From contig MU385735.1 in NCBI GenBank assembly GCA_022497155.1, positions 124,001-188,000 on the forward strand: 64,000 nt of DNA. The letters run 5' to 3'. Source of the DNA: Whalleya microplaca (lineage: Eukaryota; Ascomycota; Sordariomycetes; Xylariales; Xylariaceae). Both the position numbers and the translations under genes were made by a program. Positions 47,382 to 57,769 of this stretch are shown here, in pieces. Each line of letters opens with the position of its first letter. The stretch's first letter is position 1. A model generated the notes under the pieces. The model saw nothing but the letters and a program-made list of their open reading frames with translations. It did no database searches and had not been told where the DNA came from.

Positions 47382-50300
47382 CTAGGACCCGCCGATGCCC
47401 AATCCCACCCTCGACCCGAATCTCTCTGCACGTCCTCCATCGCGCTCACGGTCGACTGTCGCTCTCATCCGTCGGCCCTCCATGAGACCTCTCAGTCCTC
47501 GCTTCTGCAGCCCGATGACACTGCTCAACTCGCCATTCCAAACCTCCCTCGCGACGCCCCGCTCACTGTCGCCGACCTCGCTGCTCCATTCGCTTCCTGA
47601 TACACTCGTTGTAGCACTGAGCTCTTCGCTGTCTGGTCTGACGTTGGATACACTGGTGTTGATCCGGAGACCTTCCAGCGCGCCGGCCGATTCATCCGTG
47701 CTGGACTGCGAGACGGACATCGACCGACCTTGGAAGGAGTCGGACATACCTCCCCCTATGGACGAGTCGGCGGCGACGAAGAAGTTCGGGTTCATGCTAC
47801 CGTCAATTCCGCGACCGCCACCCGCGGCCATGGCGGTGGCGTTGAAAACGGCCGCCGCATTGCGTGAATCGAGCAGGGCATGGAGACGTTCGACGACGGC
47901 TTCCAACAAGCCGTCTATCTTGTACGGTCGGGCTATCTGTAGCAGGGAGCAAAGGATTTGGGGCGTACAGAGAGGTGACGAGGGAGGAGGCAGTGATGAA
48001 GTGTAGAGGAAGTGGAGAAGAGCTTGGACGGTGAGGTAGGTGTGTGGGAGGTAGAGGCATCTAGGGCGCGAGTTGGGTGGTAGAGACGCAGGTGTCGGTG
48101 CAGCATTGATACTGCCAGGATCTGCTGCGGTACTGCCTGCCGTGCTTGGTGGCTTACCGGACCCGGCGGACGACGAGTTGCCCAGTGTGGTAGCCAACGA
48201 CAGGTTACTATCGCCAGTGTTCCTATTCGATTGTGTGATGGTGACGGTAGACATGCGAGTACCCGCCTGACTTGACATTCCCGTCCGCAAGGTTGCAGAA
48301 TCGCTGCCATCTTGCGTGGCGGCACCTTCGCGTAGTAACTGCACAAAATAAGGTCCCCATCTGCGTCCAACAATACGGGAATTGATGGGTATACGCTCCC
48401 CGCCAATACAAAGGATGTCCATATCTGCCAGCTCCCGCAGGGCTAGGGCTTTCTCGCCGAGCTCTTCGGCGGCTCGTGAGTGGAACCTACCCCCGGCAGT
48501 CCAACCGGCTTTTCTGGCCAGAGTAAGCGTGGGCGCCGTATAAGGGCTGCTAGCCGATACGAAACCCGAAAGGGGCGACGTCTTACGGGGGTTGTCGTAG
48601 AAACCAAAAGCTTCTAGCTCAACCATGCATACGTTGGTGAAATTGATACGGCGGTGATTGTAGTCATCGACTAGGCTCCTCTTCCGATTTCCCAGAATTA
48701 CGAAGGTGTTTCGCTTGTTCCATAGTATACCCCTGTTCCAACTTCCTTGGCTGAAGACGTTACCTCCAGCGTCAATCCGCGACCAGGTAAGATTTCTGAG
48801 ATCAAGCGCCCACAGCGCATATTCTTGTTTCGAGCTGGTGAGGTACGTGCCGCTGACGACAAAATATGTGTCGATAACGCCGCCGTTCGGGAAGCGCAGG
48901 CCAGGGGGCGAATAGGTTCCGGACATCGGCTTCTCAACAAGTGAACCGTCGGACCCACGTATCTGAAGCTCCAATTTGACATCCAGAAAATTATAGTTCG
49001 AGTAGATAAGCATCGACGAACCCGGTCCCCTCGGTTCCTGGTTGATGCCGATGTCCTGGCGCAGTCCGCCAGCATTCGTCTTGCCGACCCTGGCCGAAAC
49101 ACCCGGTGGTAGTGGCGCAACCACACTGCGATACGCACCACAGGATTTGGCAAGCGGTTCTGTCGAGGTCCACTTTAGACTGCGGAGGTTGAACACACTG
49201 ATTTGTTCGATGTAGTGGTTTGCGCCGTCTTGGCCACCGACTACGAGCATCTCAGCCCCCCCGCTGCCATCGATGTTGATACCGATCCTTCCTTCGTTCG
49301 GGTTTGCGCTGGCAGGATTGTGCTGGAGAGCAGAGAGAGGTGCCTTGTGTGATGAGAAGGCCGCCGAGGAGGGTAATACGCAAGCGCAGTGAGCGTAGCG
49401 ACCCTGAGGAGCATCCTGAGACGGGATGTAGGTCCACTTCTTAGTCGGCACGTCGTAAATATATATGTCAGACATCACAGTCACTTCGGGTTGTTGATCC
49501 GGGGAGGCGGAGGAAGGCTGCATGGTAGTCGGGGACATGCCTCCGTAACAGACCATCTTGGTGTCGCCCAAGGCACACATGGAGTGGAAGTATCGAGGTG
49601 GAGGTATGTCTCCAATGGTGTCGAGTTTGGTCCAATGCCTTCGAATCAGGTCTAGTTCGTACAGGTCCGAGGTCAGGGGCGCCGGCCGACTTCGCGACAA
49701 AATTCTGCCACCAAAAACATACAGCTTATCGCCCAAGATCGTGGTGGTCGCCCCAACAAGGGGGTGAGGCTCTCTCCCAGTAGTTCGGTGGACATTACAC
49801 ATGAGCCCCGACAGGTGAGAGGAGGAACCAGATGTTGATGGAGTACCAACGACAGTGCCGAGAGACGGCGTTTTGCCCGTCGACGCGGCCGGCGGTGAGG
49901 GACCGGCCGAGAGCGGTCCATTGCTTCGCGGTGTGAGACTATCCTTGCGGCCCTCCGCGCCATCTGTTCTCGAAGAACTGGCCACGCTACTCTGGCTACT
50001 GCTCATATCACCGCCACCACTGTACATCTGATTCGGAGCCATGGATGTGTTGGGTTCCATCGTATCCGCTCTACTGTCCGCTCTGCTGCCCGCTCTACTG
50101 CCTGTTCTGCTGCCCGCTCTACTTTCCGCTCTACTTTCCGCTCGACTGTCCGCTCGACTGTCCGCTCGACTGTCCGCTCGACTGTCCGCTCGACTGTCCG
50201 ATCTACTGTTTACGTATTCGGCTTCGTCGTCAAGTATGGCACTCAGGCTGTGTGGCGGGTGAGGGCCCGAAGCAAGAGGAGTCGCAGGACTCGATGGAGA

Positions 50301-50687
50301 GAGCGACGGAGGCGGAGGTGCTGGTAGTGGTTTCTCGAGACTGTCTTGCAAACTCAGGTTTCGAACATGCTGTGGTGTTTGAGATCTCGATGATGGAAGC
50401 GGTGCCGAGTTGGCGGCTGGCGGGCCGGAGTTCGGGGAGAATTTGAGGGCCAGCCTCGAAGGTGCTCTCGCAAATCTCAGAGAGTCCTCCCGAGTCGGGA
50501 TGGCCTTGGTGGCCTTCTTGATGCCCCGATAGACGTCGGAGAGAAGATCGGAGGGCGATTTGGAGGGCGGCGATCGGCGTTCTTGATCGTCGAGCTCGCC
50601 CACGTGGGTGTCGTCGGCAGATTGCCAACTATCTCGACGGCCTGCTGGACCCGAGGTTAGACCAGAACCAGAACCAGATGTAGACAT
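47382..50687 (-). CDS. Large kelch-repeat and BTB-domain protein
   Basis: Single frame of 1,101 residues. Residues 1-300 are Ser/Pro-rich and disordered, with a 48-residue array of SRAD-like tetrapeptides (161-208). Kelch blades run from about 310 to 680: LVGATTTILGDKLYVFGGR, PPPRYFHSMCALGD..CYGG, PQGRYAHCACVLP and MLVVGGQDG. A BTB/POZ fold begins near 775 (DILCIGGERIPINSRIVGRRWG), is split by a Ser/Thr/Asn-rich insert, and resumes with LPHTYLTVQALLHFLYTSSLPP and LLQIARPYKIDGLLEAVVERL. The architecture resembles fission-yeast Ral2, a kelch protein needed for Ras1 activation and cell shape, but this is a resemblance only; a BTB-kelch adaptor for ubiquitin ligation is the alternative. Probably a cytoplasmic scaffold. 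Confidence 0.9.
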   Translation of the reverse strand: MSTSGSGSGLTSGPAGRRDSWQSADDTHVGELDDQERRSPPSKSPSDLLSDVYRGIKKATKAIPTREDSLRFARAPSRLALKFSPNSGPPAANSAPLPSSRSQTPQHVRNLSLQDSLEKPLPAPPPPSLSPSSPATPLASGPHPPHSLSAILDDEAEYVNSRSDSRADSRADSRADSRADSRAESRAESRAGSRTGSRAGSRADSRADTMEPNTSMAPNQMYSGGGDMSSSQSSVASSSRTDGAEGRKDSLTPRSNGPLSAGPSPPAASTGKTPSLGTVVGTPSTSGSSSHLSGLMCNVHRTTGREPHPLVGATTTILGDKLYVFGGRILSRSRPAPLTSDLYELDLIRRHWTKLDTIGDIPPPRYFHSMCALGDTKMVCYGGMSPTTMQPSSASPDQQPEVTVMSDIYIYDVPTKKWTYIPSQDAPQGRYAHCACVLPSSAAFSSHKAPLSALQHNPASANPNEGRIGINIDGSGGAEMLVVGGQDGANHYIEQISVFNLRSLKWTSTEPLAKSCGAYRSVVAPLPPGVSARVGKTNAGGLRQDIGINQEPRGPGSSMLIYSNYNFLDVKLELQIRGSDGSLVEKPMSGTYSPPGLRFPNGGVIDTYFVVSGTYLTSSKQEYALWALDLRNLTWSRIDAGGNVFSQGSWNRGILWNKRNTFVILGNRKRSLVDDYNHRRINFTNVCMVELEAFGFYDNPRKTSPLSGFVSASSPYTAPTLTLARKAGWTAGGRFHSRAAEELGEKALALRELADMDILCIGGERIPINSRIVGRRWGPYFVQLLREGAATQDGSDSATLRTGMSSQAGTRMSTVTITQSNRNTGDSNLSLATTLGNSSSAGSGKPPSTAGSTAADPGSINAAPTPASLPPNSRPRCLYLPHTYLTVQALLHFLYTSSLPPPSSPLCTPQILCSLLQIARPYKIDGLLEAVVERLHALLDSRNAAAVFNATAMAAGGGRGIDGSMNPNFFVAADSSIGGGMSDSFQGRSMSVSQSSTDESAGALEGLRINTSVSNVRPDSEELSATTSVSGSEWSSEVGDSERGVAREVWNGELSSVIGLQKRGLRGLMEGRRMRATVDRERDGGRAERFGSRVGLGIGGS
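50064..50207 (-). repeat. 12-bp coding minisatellite, 12 units (SRAD/SRAE/SRAG tetrapeptides)
   Basis: 144 bp made of twelve imperfect copies, plus-strand consensus GACTGTCCGCTC. The five central units are almost identical while the outer ones vary (Asp to Glu or Gly, Ala to Thr). Being a multiple of three, copy-number change keeps the kelch-BTB frame open. Confidence 0.95.
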
Positions 50688-53132
50688 GTTTGCCCCCCTT
50701 CCTCTCCGACGTGTAGGCTGAAGATGTAGGAAGAGTCAGAGAAGGATGTGGAGCCTCGGGGCAGAAGGGAATGCCAAAGGATAGGCAGGCAGGCAGGTAG
50801 GTAGGCAAGCAGCTACTACAGTGCAATTGTGCTTGCTAGAGCAGGCAGGCAGGCAGGGAACAAGGCTTGTCAAGCAATGCCGTGGAATGGGGGGGCGAGG
50901 AAGACGGCGGTAAGACTAGGCTGGGGGCAGGGGATGTTTCTTCGCTACTTCGTGATGAAACGAAAAGGCACGATGGGAGAGGTTCAGGGCAAGACGCAAG
51001 GCGGCTCGGGGCAGGGGGGCCACGAGGGCACGAGGGCACGAGGGCACGAGGGCTCGCCAACAGAATGGAGATTGTGCTCAAGACGACGCTATGGTAGTAT
51101 AAAAAAAGAAAGAATAAAAAAATGGAAAAAGATGACAGGTACCAGCAGGCCTGGTGACATACATACCTTAGTTCCAGGTAGCGTCGACGTCGCAATTAGC
51201 AATTTTATTTAAACGGAGGTAAGGTAAAAGTATAATAAAAAGGAAAGCCAGATAGATAGTATAACTCGGCAGTCTTCCCCGTCGAGTGAGATGGTATCGT
51301 GTGTACTGTGATAGTCTTTTTTCCCTCTTCCCCCTTGTCTCTCTTGTTTCAAGCTTGTTCGTCCTGTCCCGGCTGTCCCAGCTGTCCCAGGCTCTCGGGA
51401 GACTTCAAAAGGAAATCAGATCGCACAGACACGCGTATCTGTGATTATTCGATAGTACGGTGTATAATAGGGAAGGGGAAAGGGGGCTGTGAGTGGAGGC
51501 CGGACTGGTTGAGTTTGATGGAGAGGCGAGCAGCAGCAGCAACAAGGTGTGACTGGTAGGTAGCGCCCGAAAAGGGGAGGGCTCCACCGGCTACTGCGGC
51601 ACGGGACTTTGCTGCACTGGGAGCTGAAAGGAGGTGCGACTCGAGTTTCTAGCTTCGCCGCTAGAACCAACCAGGTAAGTACTGTGCATGTACATACATA
51701 AACGCAGGTGTATTGCGTATATGCACATACCTACATAATCCCCCGCTGCCCCGGTTGGCACATATTACAATCTATGTATATATGTGATATGATATTCCAT
51801 CTGCATAACCTTATCCATTCACATGGACTCTCATCAGTGGGACTGCTTGCTACATGGACAGTAGGTATACTATGTATGCGCACAGTACATACCGTTTGCC
51901 CCTCTGAGATAATGTCAAATTCCGCAGTGGAGAGATATAGCGGAAATAGCCCAACACCAACACTGCTAAACCGTACAATGCCGTACATACGTACATACAT
52001 ACATGTACATAGGTACCAGGCAATGTTTCAACATAAGACCCGCCCGCCCTGGTACCTACAGTACCACTCTCTCATCGGTTCAAGTTGATCGAAGTTCATT
52101 ACCATATATTCTCTAGGTATATCCGGACATGCCCCTAGCATCCACCACATCCATCGAAACTACCAGGCTACTGCAATTATATACAGTAGCCCCATGTAGT
52201 TTATGTATCTCTGCATCACGTGTGAACAGAGATCTACCCCCATAATACGGAATACATAATTACGGATACCGCCCATCAATTGTCGTTTCATCTCAGCCAA
52301 ATACCGCTCAACCACGTGTTTGACAGGGTTAAAGGCTCACGAAGTCGCTTATGGTTAAAGTCGGTTCGTCTGAAGTTGCTACATATACATAGGGAGGGTA
52401 TAATTACTCGGGTATGGACCTATAATCCCAGCCAAGAAGCAAACAAGTAAGACGGGGGTTTCGACCAAAGATTGGGTATGTAATACTTAGGTATTATAAT
52501 CTGTATTGTCTATATATTGCCATTGTTATTCCGTATGGCCTAGTCAAGTGACATACTTACATCAACGATTCCGCAAAGTAGCGGAATCTGCTGGTAGTAT
52601 AGCACGAGCACGAGTTCCTCGAGAGCTTGCCCACCAGTTGCTCGAGAGTACAAGCCAGGCACTATTGCAAGATGCAGATACACTTCATAATGGCTCATGT
52701 CCCGGGATTCAAGCAGGCTTTGTCGGAACGTGCCAAGGCAGACCAGGTCAGGATGCTGGTTGGCCTGTTTCACATAGAATCCCCGGTTCTGGTTCTGAAT
52801 ACTTGTGTACAACCGAAACCTTGTCTCCACAAGTTTATAAAACTACGCACATGGAACGAACATATCACCAGCTCTGGTTTTTGCGTTGCATCACCTGCCG
52901 GTGGTGAATATATTGAACATATCTACTGAATCATGTTGTAGTAACATGTATTAGGTACCGACTTGCTGGTTCTGACGAGGGCAGCATAGTCCTGTCGAGA
53001 CCGACCTGCATGGAAATCTCATGGAGACTAACTAGACCAGTATCACCCCGCGGGAGAGGGTCGATTCCAGCCCCGATGGACTATGTATCCTGAAACCAGG
53101 CGTACACCTCTCATTTCCTCCTACCCGACACT
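50688..53132. other. 2.4-kb spacer; no supportable gene
   Basis: Contains GGCAGGTAGGTAGGCA-like repeats at 50,788-50,815, a CACGAGGG x4 tandem at 51,021-51,052, CT/CTGTCCC-rich sequence at 51,320-51,400, and many CATGTAC/TACATAC motifs at 51,680-52,020. Frames of about 100-130 codons at 52,506-52,929 overlap on both strands and show no domain; they are likely chance or a relic. Confidence 0.6.
51021..51052. repeat. CACGAGGG octamer tandem, 4 copies
   Basis: Four perfect copies within purine-rich sequence upstream of the kelch-BTB gene. Confidence 0.95.
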
Positions 53133-53977
53133 TTACGCGACGGTGGCCTTCTCCTTGGGCAGTGGAGTGAATCTGAGGTAGGGCTTCACGATGCGGAAGT
53201 CAGGGAACAGATCCTTGGCTTGCTCGTTCTTCACACTGGGGTGGACGATGACATCGTCACCAGGAACCCAGTTGATCGGGGTCGTGATCTTGTGCTTGTC
53301 GCCGGCCTGGAGGGAGTCGACAATGCGCAGGACCTCGGCCGAATTTCGGCCGGTGGAGGCGGGGTACGACAGGATCGTTCGGATGGTCTTCTTAGGGTCG
53401 ATCACGAAGACCGAACGGATTGTGAAGGCGATTCCCTTCTCGTCGACATTGGTGGTGTCCTGGTAGTCGATCCTGCGATGGATATGTTAGATATGGCAAG
53501 GACAGTAAAGTTTGCAGGCCCGGGGGTCTCAACGTACATGTCGTACTGGTAGGCCACCTTGCGCTCCTTGTCGGCGATGATGGGGAAGGCGACGTGGGAG
53601 CCGGTGACCTCGTCAATGTCCTTGATCCAGCCCTCATGGCTGCCGAGGGTGTTGGCGGACAGGCCGATCAGCTTGACACCTCGCTTGGTGAATTCGGGCT
53701 CGAGCTTGGCAAAGGCGCCGAGCTCAGTGGTGCAGACGGGGGTGAAGTCCTCGGGGTGGGAGAACAGGACCACCCAGTTGTCGCCAATGAACTCGTGGAA
53801 GTCGATGGGGCCTTTGGTGGTCTCGGCCTTGAAGTTGGGGGCGATGCTGCCGAGGCGAAGACTAGAGTCGATGAACAGTCAGTCAATCGGTCAGGTTCCA
53901 ATGCTATATAGATATATATATAACGGTGCGGGCGTCGCTGGGGCGTAGACATACGGAGCAGGTCGGGAGTCAGCCAT
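53133..53977 (-). CDS. 1-Cys peroxiredoxin (Prx6 type, three exons)
   Basis: Thiol peroxidase that reduces hydrogen peroxide and organic or lipid peroxides. Exons 53977-53955 (23 nt), 53861-53538 and 53472-53133 join in phase to 228 residues; donors are GTATGT and GTACGT. The active site is PEDFTPVCTTE with the peroxidatic Cys51. No second cysteine exists, which defines the 1-Cys type. The C-terminal arm shows TTPINWVPGDDVIVHPSV and the final PYLRFTPLP as in Prx6/yeast Prx1. No mitochondrial presequence is visible (it starts MADSRPAP), so a cytosolic place is more likely than for yeast Prx1. Length fits the family. The first exon encodes only seven full codons. Confidence 0.96.
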
Positions 53978-56900
53978 TGTGGTAGATGTTGGGGGTGGGT
54001 ATAAATTAAGAATATGAGTTGATGATGACGATGGTGATGATGGTGGTGTTGGTGGTGGGGGTATCACAGAACGAGAAAGAGATGGAAAGTAAGAAGTGCC
54101 TGGCTACATGTAGGTAGATTGTTCTCAGGTAGTCCCCGGCATGTCCTATTTATTCTTTGATCGGGGACCTGCACTGCAGCTGCGCTGTCGCAATTCATCG
54201 GACAGCTTATGTCACGATGGACCCCGCGTCGAGAGAAGCGCAAACCACCCCTCACTAGGCCCTTCTGGGCCCTAGCAGGGGATTGCGTGCTGCCGAACCG
54301 CTGTCATTGGCTACCGGCATCTACTCCTCTAAATTATCTCATTCAAGCCTTACGATGGTATCATCCGAATCCCTGGCTCGTTCCTCTTTTTTCTACATAC
54401 TATTACGTCCATATCCAGCCATACTTCGGCTGTCGGGTGCTTAACATTGACCACGAATATATAGAACTCTAAAAAATGAGATGCGTACGCAGCACTTTTC
54501 CTACCTATCGACTTCTTTTTTCTCTGCGTTTCCTTATCCTCGGTAGGTACGGATAGTAACTAGTACTGTGCCTAGATATGTGAACTGTCTTAGCTCCAGT
54601 GCTATTCCAACATTCTACGTTTAGGTAGTAGCTATCTTACCTGCTAGTCTGGTACCATCATCCGGATCTCGGCCTGAGTCTTAGCCTCCTCACCCTCCGA
54701 AAGCCGTCAAGTATCCAAGCCGGCTATACTTGGTAACTATCGTTACCCTCTCTTCTCATAGCTCCGACTTTTTTCTGACTGCCTATACATACGTATATAC
54801 ATCATCAAGTCATGCAGGATCCTGACTGTTAATAACATAAATGACCAAAAGAATATTACCGAACCCTAGGCATCTTGACCATCAGAATTGTGTACACCAC
54901 GAGACATAATAGTGAGTACCTATAGGCGGGAGCAGTGCCCCGTTTCTTTTTAGTACCAACATTTAAATATAACAGTCTTGTATAGTCACTTTTTTTTGGC
55001 GAGTGCTCTTGCTCTTGCTGTACGAGGCAGCTAACGTTCGGACTAACGAAACAACCATACAGTCATGAGTTTGATAACACGCTTTTACTAGATTATGTTT
55101 CTTGTAATGAACAGAATAATCTAGAGCTATGGTATATGATATTTGTTTGTAGGGAATGTAGTAGTCCCAAACTACTGTTGTGGGGCTAGTACGCCGTAGC
55201 TATTAGTCAGTGGCATATAAGATGCCTGGTTTTCTTTTTCTTTCAGTTACGCAGTTTTAGCTAGGTAGTTACCAGTCAATACTCACCTTTAGTCACTGAT
55301 CGAAGGATATCATATGTGACTCGGCAGTTATTTTGACTTTATTGCTATATTGGCTCCCCCTACACTTTATATATTAGCACCCTACCCCAAGACACTACAT
55401 TATGGCCGCACTGTAATATTTTAATAAGCAACCAACGGTGTTGTAACCTTCATCGTGAGTTAGTAACGTCGAACTGTTATATGATGCCAAGATATAAATG
55501 TTAAATCAGGTGCTAATAGATGGTAGAATGTGAGAGTAGAGCGAGTACAGTCGTTTTATCATAGCGAACACCCTATTTTTGAGATTAAGTTTGACCAGAT
55601 GTAGCATAATCTCGCCTCTGCTCTGGTAAATCCTAGACCGCAGGAAATGATGGATAGTCGCATCCATGTCATTTAACGACAAGAACATCCTGGCTTATAA
55701 GTAAGTTCATAGATTGAGCAGCGCACAAGCAGCGCAAAAGTTTTGTCGTCCTAGCTGGTGTTTTTTTCCGTGAGTAATTGTTGATGGTCCGTATAGCCTT
55801 TTAATTTGTATCTATATACACGGAGTAAGAAAAACAAATAACTGTTATAGCTACACCGTAAAAGATAAAAAAATAACTATTCGTTTAGAGTTTCATGTCT
55901 TGTGTGAATAATATATTTATATTATATGTCGGTGCTAGTTCCTGTACTATCCAGTTCTTCGCATCAAAGCTACGTAGGGTATAAGGCGAGCTTTAACAAG
56001 TCAATCGCCCGTATGTACAGATATCAAGGTGATTTCCCACTTCTATCCTTCCGACTCCTTGTCTATTTGAAATGACAGTGGCGCATTCAATTCTTTACTT
56101 CTCCTCATCTTTACTCAAGTTGTCGGAGTCAATCATATATCGTTGGTTATCACTTAATGATAATAAGGGCTATATTATGAAAGCAGGCCAACTTAAGATA
56201 TAGCGATAATACGAGGCCTATGTTATATATAGGTAAGATAGATGTCTTCAGCAGTGAAGTAATTCATAGGAGTCTACGCAATTCAAATTGTAGCCATGCC
56301 GCTATAGATATCAGGGGTTTGATAGCCTGACACCGAATTGCTCCTGGACCAAGAGTCAAATTTCGCGACAATGGACTTAAGAACTCGTACCCGTTACTTT
56401 CGAAGCTCAACGTTTCCTCGCTAAACTACATGAGGGCTATACCAGCTTCATGAGGCTGAAGTCCCAAGTGACAATTCTTAGTAAGTATTACCTATACCGG
56501 GAAATAGCTCAGTCTCGCCTTTAGCTACTTCCGCCTATGCATTTGCTAAGTACCCTATAGGTAATTTCCTCAGCAACTGTCACTGAGCTGTGCTTCTTTA
56601 AGAACACATGATTTGTAGCTATGCTGAATCTAATGAAAATTTCAAGGTGTTAGTAGCGATAAGAGGGGGTTACGGAATATATGTTGTCCATATGCAGGGG
56701 TTCTCTAGAGAATCCCGGGCTCTAGACGCCGGATTAACTGGATAGGTATGTTACACGTACTATAAATCGAAATCACATGTCAAGCTCACATAGTTTTAAT
56801 TCCACTCCGTCACTGTGAATATAGATTTCGTCTTCTTCCTCGCGCTCTCTCTCACCTCCCCTCATTTCTCATCTAATGGTAGACTTCAAATGACTATCAA

Positions 56901-57769
56901 ATAGAGTACCTACTTGGTACTCATGCTCATCAGGTATACATGTAAACATCAAAGTAGCTTAGCGCGATATCACCTAACGTCATTATGCCCAGGCAGATTT
57001 CTCGTCGCGTTTTCAAATCCAATCATTCCAGCTCTGAGACCCACCGACCTATCCTGTTACAGTAACTATTTAGCAACTTAGGTAGGCTGCCTCATCAACC
57101 ATTGGGTCGCAGAAATTCATCAGTAATCGTGCCTTGGTATTGGCTGCGGCACTCTTGTACTATAGTGAATTTGGAGGTGGGGCGTGTTAATGCTTCGCCA
57201 TACTCCGTGATGAGGCTGAATAGGCAGATACGCCAAGGCGGTACATCGTACTAAGCAAAGTGGAATACCACCCTCGTAGCTTAGCCATACACTGCAGGTA
57301 GACGACCTTGCATTGATAACTGCACAATATGTCTGCATTGGTACCTAAGAAGTTGCACAGCCTTGTTAGAACTTGTATACCTAGTCCACTGTTGAGAATG
57401 GCTACACGTATTTTCGAGGCATGGAGGCCGGTCCGAGCCTCCTTAATGTCGTATTCTTTGCGGGTGTTAACTGTATAGTATAGACAAGTGCCTGGTAAGT
57501 GGGTGTGGATGATTTGTGATACATTGTAATTATTGGCTACGTGATGAGTGACTCACGCCTTGCATGGGAGCCTGCTTGTCTTCACCTGCCTCTAACAACA
57601 TGTCGGTATAACTGAGATTGCAAGTGATTTGAGTATTAATACTAACCCCCGAGTAGCTGCTGTCTTTCTCCTTTTCAAACGTACAGCGGCCTAATCAGTG
57701 ACAGTAAAGGGGAAATAACACCCAAGCTATTTACCCAAATCCCTAGTCAGTGTGTATGTGTATCTCAGC
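53978..57769. other. 3.8-kb gene-poor gap
   Basis: The first 300 bases hold the peroxiredoxin promoter, with GATGATGGTGGT-like repeats at 54,010-54,060. From 54,480 to 57,750 composition is moderately A/T-rich with frequent stops in all frames and no motif on either strand. No RNA gene recognised. It may hold a decayed transposon or non-coding transcripts, but nothing supports a specific call. Confidence 0.55.

Noticed and set aside
50064..50207. Regular 12-bp repeats considered as a CRISPR-like array
   Set aside because: No spacers between units, the repeat is in frame inside a long coding region, and the organism is a fungus.
52506..52929. Frames of 96-133 codons upstream of the peroxiredoxin
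   Set aside because: Three overlapping frames with no domain and no choice between strands; at most a relic.
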